Source of the DNA: CAYSPT01 sp964432985
GTDB taxonomy: Bacteria; Muiribacteriota; CAYSPT01
Assembly (NCBI GenBank): GCA_964432985.1
Contig: CAYSPT010000135.1
Coordinates: 1-6,759, forward strand
Length of the DNA: 6,759 bases
Reading direction: 5' to 3'
The notes beneath the pieces are model-generated. The model was not told the origin of the DNA and made no database searches. It worked only from the letters and a program-made list of their open reading frames with translations. The stretch's first letter is position 1, and each line of letters begins with the position of its first letter. This document shows, piece by piece, positions 1 to 5,415 of this stretch. A program made the position numbers and the translations under genes.

Positions 1-1
1 C

Positions 2-112
2 GCGCTTGAGCGTGCCCGGTTCGGCAAGGTCACTCAACAGGAAGCGTCGCGGTTTATCGATGAAATATCCTCGGCTCACATAAGGCGGGTATTCTCCGCT
101 CTTACTTGCTGA
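2..112 (+). CDS. 3' end of an unidentified protein-coding gene (partial)
   Basis: This frame is open from the left edge to a TGA at 110-112 and gives 36 residues ending in ...FSALTC. The stretch reads like a normal soluble protein C-terminus: charged, helix-forming residues (LERARFGKVTQQEASRFIDE) and then a short hydrophobic end. Its base composition (about 55% GC over 110 bases by count) matches the glycoside hydrolase and peptidase further right better than the TPR gene that follows. The stop lies about 154 bases before the next gene, which has its own promoter, so the two are probably not co-translated. I do not recognise the family from this fragment. That it is coding at all is inferred from the open frame and its composition only. 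Confidence 0.5.
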   Translation, partial: ALERARFGKVTQQEASRFIDEISSAHIRRVFSALTC

Positions 113-237
113 CTAAAATCCCAGCTTGCGCTGGCAGTTGGTAGTACATCTCGTACATGACCGCTACACCCACTACAAAACTTGTCATCGTTCAATGTCA
201 CCTTTCCCGCCCTTTCCTGTTAACGAAAACCACTCTA
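113..237. other. Short intergenic spacer
   Basis: This spacer separates the upstream gene end from the promoter of the TPR gene. It holds a small inverted repeat, CCAGC-ttgc-GCTGG (121-134), just after the stop codon, and a hexamer GTACAT repeated at 144-149 and 153-158. Neither is strong enough to call a terminator or an operator. I see no ORF or RNA gene here. Confidence 0.5.
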
Positions 238-266
238 TTGCCAGCTAATAAAAGGATTGCTATACT
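238..266 (+). promoter_or_regulatory. Sigma70-type promoter of the TPR membrane protein gene
   Basis: A -35 box TTGCCA (238-243) and a -10 box TATACT (261-266) each match the consensus at 5 of 6 positions and are separated by the ideal 17 bp. The predicted start of transcription is around 273, three bases before the ATG at 276. That would make the mRNA essentially leaderless and place the GTG at 267 upstream of the transcript. A purine-rich AAAAGGA (250-256) inside the spacer looks like a ribosome binding site for the GTG at 267, but it could act only on a transcript started further upstream, where I find no comparable promoter. Confidence 0.55.
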
Positions 267-2320
267 GTGGTTATCATGCGTTTCCGATTTATCACGTCGC
301 ATCACGTAACGTTACTGATCCTGCTGTCAATTGCTGCGACCACCCTAGCGGTCTACTGGCAGGTACGACTTTTTGATTTCATCAACTTTGATGATCCATC
401 TTATGTAACGCACAATATCTACATACATTCTGGACTTAGCTTGAAAAGTGTAATCTGGGCTTTTACTACCTGGCATGCCGGGTACTGGATTCCTCTTACC
501 TGGCTTTCGTTCATGGTGGATATGGAATTATTTGGCCAGTGGGCAGGTGGTTACCATTTGACAAACGTGGTGTTTCACATTCTTAATACTTTGCTCCTTT
601 TCTACTGCTTGAAGCGAAGTACCGGAGCGTTTTGGAGAAGTGCTTTTGCTGCTTTTTTGTTTGCTCTCCATCCGCTTCAGGTCGAATCGGTTACGTGGAT
701 TACGGAGCGAAAAGATGTCCTGAGCACATTCTTTTACCTGTTGACCATACTGACGTACGTACGGTTTATCGAGGTGCGCACATTTTCTCGATATTTACTT
801 GTTGTGGCATTCTTCATACTGGGCCTGATGTCAAAACCAATGGTGGTTACGCTCCCCTGTGCACTGTTGCTCCTCGATTACTGGCCACTGAGAAGATTTG
901 AAATCAAGATATCCAGCCGCCGCCGGGCTGCGTCAAAAGAGGAAAAAAAGAAATCACGGAACATCATCAGTGTTCTTCCTTCTTTAATCCAGGAAAAAAT
1001 TCCTTTGTTTGTCCTGTCAGCGGTCTTTAGTGCCTTAACGGTTGTTACACAAAAAGAGGCAGGAGCCGTCCAGGAACTGCATAGGTTGCCGTTTATGGCA
1101 CGTATATCCAATGCACTGGTTTCGTATGTCAAATATATTGGCAAGTTCGTGATACCTGATAAACTGGGCATCGTTTATCCGCATCCTGGCAGTTTGATTC
1201 CTCTGTGGCAACCTTTGGCCGCCGGGGTGTTCCTGGTAACGGTTACGGCGTTTGTAATACAGATGTCGGTCAGAAAATCAGGCTATTGTTTAACCGGTTG
1301 GTTGTGGTATCTGGGGACTTTGTTCCCGGTTATTGGCCTGGTTCAGGCAGGTGTGCAATCCATGGCCGACCGCTTTTGTTATGTACCGATCATCGGCTTG
1401 TGCGTCATGGTCGCATGGGGTATTCCAGATATTGTTGCAAGGTGGAGATACAGTAAAAAGGTCCTGGTTGTGCTCTCTGTATTGGTGCTTTTGATACTGG
1501 GAGTGCGGTCCTGGTTCCAGATAGGTAAGTGGAAGAACAGCTATACCATATTCAAGCACACACTTTCAGTTACTGAAAATAATTTTCTCGTTCATACTGC
1601 TCTTGGGGGATTTTTGATGCAACAAGATTATTTTGAACTGGCAATTGAACAGTATAAGATATCCTTAAAAATATGCCCTTATCAACCGGAGGTTTACTAT
1701 AGCCTCGGAATGGCCTATTCGAGAAAAGGCATGACGAATGAAGCTGAAGCCCAGTGTCGTATGGTTCTCGAAGATAAACCTGAATTTGTGTTAGGTTACA
1801 TAGGTTTGGGTAAAATGCTCTATGAGCAGGACCGCTTTAAAGAAGCCCAAAGGGAGTTCGAAAAGGCACTTCAAGTAGACGAGAACTGTACTCTGGCCCA
1901 CCTGGGTCTGGGAAAAATCTTTTATTCTCAGGGCAAGCTTGATGAAGCTATCGATATTTTTAAAAAAGCCTTGAAAATCGAACCTAATTTGTATTTTATT
2001 CGAGCTAGTCTTGGTTATGTTCTTTACGAAAAAGGTTATCATAATGAGGCGATCGAAGAATTGCATGCAGCATCAAGAGGTTGCCCGGACGATCCCGACT
2101 TGTTTTTCAACCTGGGCAAGGTGATGAAAGCGGTTGGTCGTCTTGACGATGCAATAGAATCGTTTCGCCAGGCGCTAATTTTGAAAGAAGAAGACGCTGA
2201 AATAAATGCAGCGCTTGGTACGGTGCTGGCAATGAAGAGGCGTATCGAGGAGGCTATAGAATTTTTGGAGCAGGCGGTCCGTCTCGATCCGGAATTGGCG
2301 GAGGCGCGGTACAACCTGGG
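267..2320 (+). CDS. Polytopic GT-C/TMTC-like membrane protein with C-terminal TPR repeats (3' end lost in gap)
   Basis: Residues are numbered from the GTG at 267; ATG 276 (residue 4) is the better start if the promoter at 238-266 is used. The N-terminal ~415 residues hold roughly 11-12 hydrophobic segments, the first at 14-35. The first outer loop carries FDD (41-43), the acidic motif typical of GT-C glycosyltransferases. It is followed by WHAGYWIPLTWLS (69-81), HPLQVE (135-140), ERKDVLS (147-153) and MADRFCYVP (366-374), the signature blocks of the bacterial TPR proteins related to TMTC/protein O-mannosyltransferases. A basic loop lies near 206-232. After the last membrane segment (~399-415) come seven 34-residue TPRs (440-677) and the start of an eighth. 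The family is thought to transfer sugar from a lipid-linked donor; the substrate here is unknown. The protein is cut at residue 685 (GG+N, glycine) by the gap. The gene is AT-richer than its neighbours. Confidence 0.88.
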
Positions 2321-2420
2321 NNNNNNNNNNNNNNNNNNNNNNNNNNNNNNNNNNNNNNNNNNNNNNNNNNNNNNNNNNNNNNNNNNNNNNNNNNNNNNNN
2401 NNNNNNNNNNNNNNNNNNNN
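2321..2420. other. Assembly gap (100 N)
   Basis: Exactly 100 undetermined bases, the conventional placeholder for a scaffold join of unknown size. The plus-strand TPR gene enters from the left and the minus-strand glycoside hydrolase from the right, so both 3' ends, any terminators and possibly further genes are hidden here. Frames that stay open through the N run are artefacts: the sequence past the gap in each is the antisense of the opposite gene. Confidence 0.98.
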
Positions 2421-5134
2421 GTGCGCAGCGCCGGTGATGCAAAGTGCTCGGTGGGGACGTCGTCGCTCATTTCCTCTATTCCAGAGGACAGCCGGGTTTC
2501 CGGTGAGGCAAACAGATACATCAGCAGCCTGAAGACCCTGGTCTCGGTATAGAACCTCCAGGTTTTCGGGCCCGCTTCCAGGGAAAAAACCACCAGGCTC
2601 TTGAAAAATTTCAAGGTGGCTTCCTCCGGATTCTGAAGCACTTCGTTCAGGGTTCCGAACATGAGCTTTCTCATGGTTTTTTCTGACAGCGTCCAGTTGA
2701 CGGAGATACCCAGATCTTTGACGGCCACGGCCCGTGCCCTGATCATTTCCAGCCGGTAGGGGTCCCTGGTGGAAACGAGCTTCTGGACCTCGAAGTACAT
2801 TTCACGCCCCAGGGCCAGCTCAGCTTCCTGTTTGAGATGGTCCGGGATCTTGAGCCCGAGGTCGTGATATCCTTCCAGAATGGGCATGTAGTAAGTCAGG
2901 AGAAGCGCGTACACTCCCCGCAGCTGCTCGAGCCGCTCCTGGAGCATGACCTGGTAAATCCGCTCTTTTTCTTCGGTGAAAAGGTCTTTCAACGTGTAGG
3001 AGCGCTCACCGAAAAACGGCCGCCAGGCCTCGATCATACCGTTGGTGAGCAGGGTGTCTCCTTCAACGCTTTCCAGCCGGTTTACCAGGGCTTTGAACTC
3101 GTCTGCGCTCAACCACGGTTTTACGTAGGACCGAAACGAGTGGTCCGGCAGCTCCACCACCAGGTTCAAGAATTCACGCTCTTCCGTGGTGATGCCGGAA
3201 CGGACCCGGAGGTGCCCGGCATAGGTTCGCAGCCCGGCCGCATCGGGGCGGGCGGCTGTAACCGTCTGAATGGTGAAATGGTAATTGGCTTTTGCCGGCG
3301 CTTCGGATGAAAGCAGGGCCCGGATACCGTACTGGCTGATGAGGCGCTCCCGTGAGACAGCCGCCGGCCGGACCAGTTTTCGGTAGAGATTGGCGCCGTT
3401 TCCGTATGCAGGATCATTGCTCGGGGCTTTTTCCAGACGCTTTATGAATGTCTCCTCCAGGTCCTTGCCGGAAAGCTGCTTGATGAGCTCCATGGCACGG
3501 GCGGCGTACTGGAGATTCTGTACTGTTTCTATCCCTGAGATTTCACAGAAAAACCAGGCACAGCTGGTGTACATCAGCATACCGTTTCGGGCCATCTCCA
3601 TGGTACGAAGCGCTTCGACCTGCCGCCTGGGCGTGATGGATGACTTAAGATGTTTTTTTAGAAACCGGCCTACCATTTCAGGTGACCTGTCCAGCACTAC
3701 ATCGATATAATCGTTCCGGGCGGCCCACGGGTCTTTGAACAGCTTACCTCCCCCGGATTCCAAAAGCTGGTAGATCTCGTCCCGCAGCCAATCCAGCGCT
3801 TCCCTGAGGGGTTTGCGCCAGCGCTGGTGCCACCCGGGCTGCCCGCCGGTGGAGCAGCTGCAGTCGCGGTACCACCGGCCCACTCCATGGGCGCAGCTCC
3901 AGCTCGTCCCTTCTCCCTGCGGTCCTTGTTTGAGTTTTGCTTCCCACTTCGGCGGGTGAAGGGACAGAAAACGCGGGTAATTGACTACCTCGACATCCCA
4001 TTCGGGCAACGCGTATTTCAATGTGTAGGCTAGTGTCAGGTCGGCGAAGGGCTTGTGATGGCCATACGATTCACCGTCCGTGGCCACGTGGACGATCTGC
4101 GGTTCCGTGGCGTCGGGATCGAATCCGGCCATGATCCGGTTGGCAAACCGGTGGGAGTCCTTCAACAGATCGCCGAAAGCCACGTTCTGGGCCAGTCCCC
4201 CATCGTAAAAGAACGCGTCGATGTGGGGTAAGGTCTCCCATTTTTTTCTGGTTTTGGATTTGCCCTCCGTCTTTTGGGAGAAAATACGGTACGCTCTGCG
4301 GGGGTTGATGTTGCCGTGGCTTACGTCGATCCATTCTTTTTCTTCCTGTGGCCGCACCATTTCCGCCTGACCCGGAGCCAGGATCACGTACTTCATTCCG
4401 TGCTCAATGAGGGCCTCCACGGTGGCCTGATCGATGGCGGTTTCAGGCAGCCACATAGCTTCCGCTTCCCGTCCGAACCGGAAGGCGAAATCACGTTTAC
4501 CCCAGATGATCTGGGTTTCCAGATCCTGTGGTGACGCCAACGGCAGAATCATGTGGTTGTAAGCCTGGGCGATGGCGTTTCCGTGACCGTCCTGGAGTTT
4601 GCGGCTGGTGGCGTCGGCAGAGGTGATCCACCGGTATACCTTGGGAAGAGTCGTCTTCATCCACGACAGCAGTGTCGGTCCGAAATTGAAGCTCATGAAT
4701 GCGTAGTTGTTTACCAGGTCAACCACTTTTCCGCGGGGCGTGTTTATCCTGGCTGAACTGTTGGGGATGTAGCACTCGAAGGCAATCCGCTCGTTCCAGT
4801 CGTGGAACGGGTGGGCGGTTTCCTGCCGCTCGATGGCCTCGGTCCAGGGATTCTCCCGGGGTGGCTGATAGAAGTGCCCGTGGATCACCACGTATCTGGG
4901 TGGCGGTTCCTGGACGGCCTCGTCAGCCTCTGATACGGACACAGGGTCCGGGGTAGATTTTTGTTCTCGGGTAGATTTTTGTTCTCGGGTAGATTCTTCC
5001 TCAACGGGTGTTGCTCCGGCGATTGCTGTCACCTGTTTGTTAACCGGTATTTCGGTAGAGTCATTTTCGGAAGCGTCCGAAACAACCGGCTTCTCTGTCT
5101 GGTTTCCCGGCCTGGTTCTGGTATTGTTTTTCAT
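2421..5134 (-). CDS. GH57 family glycoside hydrolase with DUF3536 C-terminal region (3' end lost in gap)
   Basis: Start chosen at ATG 5134; 904 complete codons remain before the gap. Residues 1-80 are a polar, low-complexity extension containing two STREQK repeats, with no signal peptide, so a cytoplasmic enzyme is likely. The GH57 domain opens with HGHFYQPPRENPW (85-97, conserved region 1). WLPE supplies the likely nucleophile Glu231, and TDGESYGHH the likely acid/base Asp353. A segment with CAHGVGRW and CSCSTGG (Cys414, Cys425, Cys427) marks the passage into the DUF3536 region, which continues to the break. GH57 enzymes act on alpha-glucans (amylase, branching enzyme, glucanotransferase); the activity of this subtype is not established, and I infer storage-glucan metabolism only from the family. 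The catalytic residues are assigned by motif, not by structure. The frame extends upstream to TTG 5173, but that TTG is the first triplet of the -35 box. It diverges from the peptidase gene and converges on the TPR gene. Confidence 0.92.
4953..4995 (-). repeat. 18-bp in-frame tandem repeat in the glycoside hydrolase N-terminus
   Basis: The plus-strand unit GTAGATTTTTGTTCTCGG occurs at 4953-4970, is repeated exactly at 4971-4988, and is followed by a partial third copy (4989-4995). Read on the minus strand it encodes STREQK twice in the low-complexity N-terminal extension. The unit is a multiple of three, so copy-number change would keep the frame. It is probably a slippage-derived linker expansion rather than a functional motif. 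Confidence 0.85.
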
Positions 5135-5145
5135 AATGGACACAC

Positions 5146-5173
5146 AATATAGCACAAGCGTCACATCCGTCAA
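5146..5173 (-). promoter_or_regulatory. Sigma70-type promoter of the GH57 gene
   Basis: Read on the minus strand, a -35 box TTGACG (5173-5168) and a -10 box TATATT (5151-5146) each match the consensus at 5 of 6 positions, with a 16-bp spacer. Transcription would start near 5137-5139, leaving only about 3-5 nt before the ATG at 5134. No Shine-Dalgarno sequence is visible in front of that ATG, which agrees with a leaderless or nearly leaderless message. Confidence 0.6.
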
Positions 5174-5216
5174 CGAGGTAGTTTCTCTTCTTCACACGGA
5201 CATCCAAAATCCAGTG

Positions 5217-5243
5217 TTGACAATACATTTGCACCTTGACAAT
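5217..5243 (+). repeat. Direct repeat TTGACAAT in the divergent control region
   Basis: The octamer TTGACAAT occurs at 5217-5224 and again at 5236-5243, 19 bp start to start (nearly two helical turns). The downstream copy contains the -35 box of the peptidase promoter. The upstream copy has no -10 box at a proper distance, so it is either a chance or decoy -35, or half of a protein-binding site. Confidence 0.5.
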
Positions 5244-5264
5244 GCAGATATCCACCACTATAAT
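5236..5264 (+). promoter_or_regulatory. Perfect-consensus sigma70 promoter of the secreted peptidase
   Basis: TTGACA (5236-5241), exactly 17 bp, then TATAAT (5259-5264): a full 12 of 12 match with optimal spacing. Transcription is expected to start near 5271, giving a 5' leader of about 145 nt. A second TATAAT at 5276-5281 has no -35 partner. This should be a strong promoter unless repressed, and the repeats overlapping it (TTGACAAT, GCAGATATC) are candidate operator sites. Confidence 0.85.
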
Positions 5265-5293
5265 TGAATGCCTTATATAATAGAGCAGATATC
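5244..5293 (+). repeat. Pair of GCAGATATC repeats straddling the peptidase transcription start
   Basis: The nonamer GCAGATATC occurs at 5244-5252, inside the spacer between -35 and -10, and at 5285-5293, about 15-23 nt into the transcript. The copies are 41 bp apart, close to four helical turns, and each contains the palindrome GATATC. This geometry would suit a repressor covering the promoter, but the role is inferred from position only. Confidence 0.4.
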
Positions 5294-5348
5294 TATTTGT
5301 ATAGTAAAAAGGCAGCTTTTTCAGCATTTGTGGGGCTTTTGGAGTCCG

Positions 5349-5387
5349 GTGAGAGCCGGGTGTTCATCAGAAGCAAGTAAGCAGTAG
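5349..5387 (+). CDS. Possible 12-residue leader peptide (uORF), weak
   Basis: A GTG at 5349 opens a frame of 12 codons (MRAGCSSEASKQ) ending at TAG 5385-5387. GGAG at 5341-5344 precedes it by 4 nt, and its initiation context resembles that of the peptidase gene because of the duplicated TTGGAGTC-n-GGT segment. The start codon lies partly in the stem of the GNRA hairpin. The peptide is not recognisable and its coding status is speculative. Confidence 0.15.
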   Translation: MRAGCSSEASKQ

Positions 5388-5394
5388 AGAGCAG

Positions 5395-5409
5395 AGGAAG
5401 GAGTTGGAG
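5395..5409 (+). promoter_or_regulatory. Ribosome binding site region of the peptidase gene
   Basis: AGGAAGGAG (5395-5403) is followed by a second GGAG at 5406-5409. The second lies 6 nt before ATG 5416 and 9 nt before the adjacent in-frame ATG 5419; the first lies 12 and 15 nt away. Either ATG is workable, and the product differs by one methionine only. Confidence 0.7.
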
Positions 5410-5415
5410 TCAGGT

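Larger units (their letters stand above)
5271..5415 (+). promoter_or_regulatory. Structured 5' leader of the peptidase mRNA
   Basis: About 145 nt separate the predicted transcription start from the start codon. The clearest element is a hairpin at 5345-5360: UCCGGU, a GAGA (GNRA) tetraloop, then GCCGGG, six pairs including two G-U wobbles. An A5G/CT5 hairpin with a GCAG loop lies at 5306-5321. The segment TTGGAGTC-n-GGT occurs at 5339-5350 and again at 5404-5415, immediately before the ATG, so the ribosome binding region has an upstream copy. The leader does not match the riboswitch consensus sequences I can recall (TPP, cobalamin, cyclic di-GMP, glycine, SAM). It could be an mRNA stabiliser or an unclassified regulatory leader. 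Confidence 0.45.

Noticed and set aside
121..134. CCAGC-ttgc-GCTGG hairpin as a terminator of the upstream gene
   Set aside because: The stem is only 5 bp and no T-tract follows, so an intrinsic terminator is not supported.
267..2552. One 761-residue protein reading through the N block
   Set aside because: The residues after the gap are the antisense of the GH57 gene, whose own frame is clearly coding there; the join is an artefact of placeholder bases.
2837..4956. Several plus-strand ORFs of 60-157 residues over the GH57 gene
   Set aside because: They are frame shadows of the strongly conserved minus-strand hydrolase, without recognisable domains.
2039..5173. One 1044-residue minus-strand protein reading through the N block from TTG 5173
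   Set aside because: Beyond the gap it is antisense to the TPR repeats, and its first triplet is part of a -35 box; the real gene is best taken as starting at 5134 and breaking at 2421.
5217..5293. Short repeats as a CRISPR array or transposon ends
   Set aside because: The repeats are 8-9 bp, occur twice each and differ in spacing; there are no spacers of equal length, no cas genes and no transposase.
5306..5321. AAAAAG-GCAG-CTTTTT hairpin as an intrinsic terminator
   Set aside because: The stem is almost all A-T with a single G-C pair and lies only ~35 nt into the peptidase transcript; no minus-strand gene ends here. It is kept only as a leader element.
5345..5360. CCGGTGAGAGCCGG as part of a cobalamin-type riboswitch
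   Set aside because: It resembles a CCGGTG...CCGG hairpin found in those RNAs, but the conserved B12-box and core segments are absent from the leader, and the downstream gene is a peptidase.
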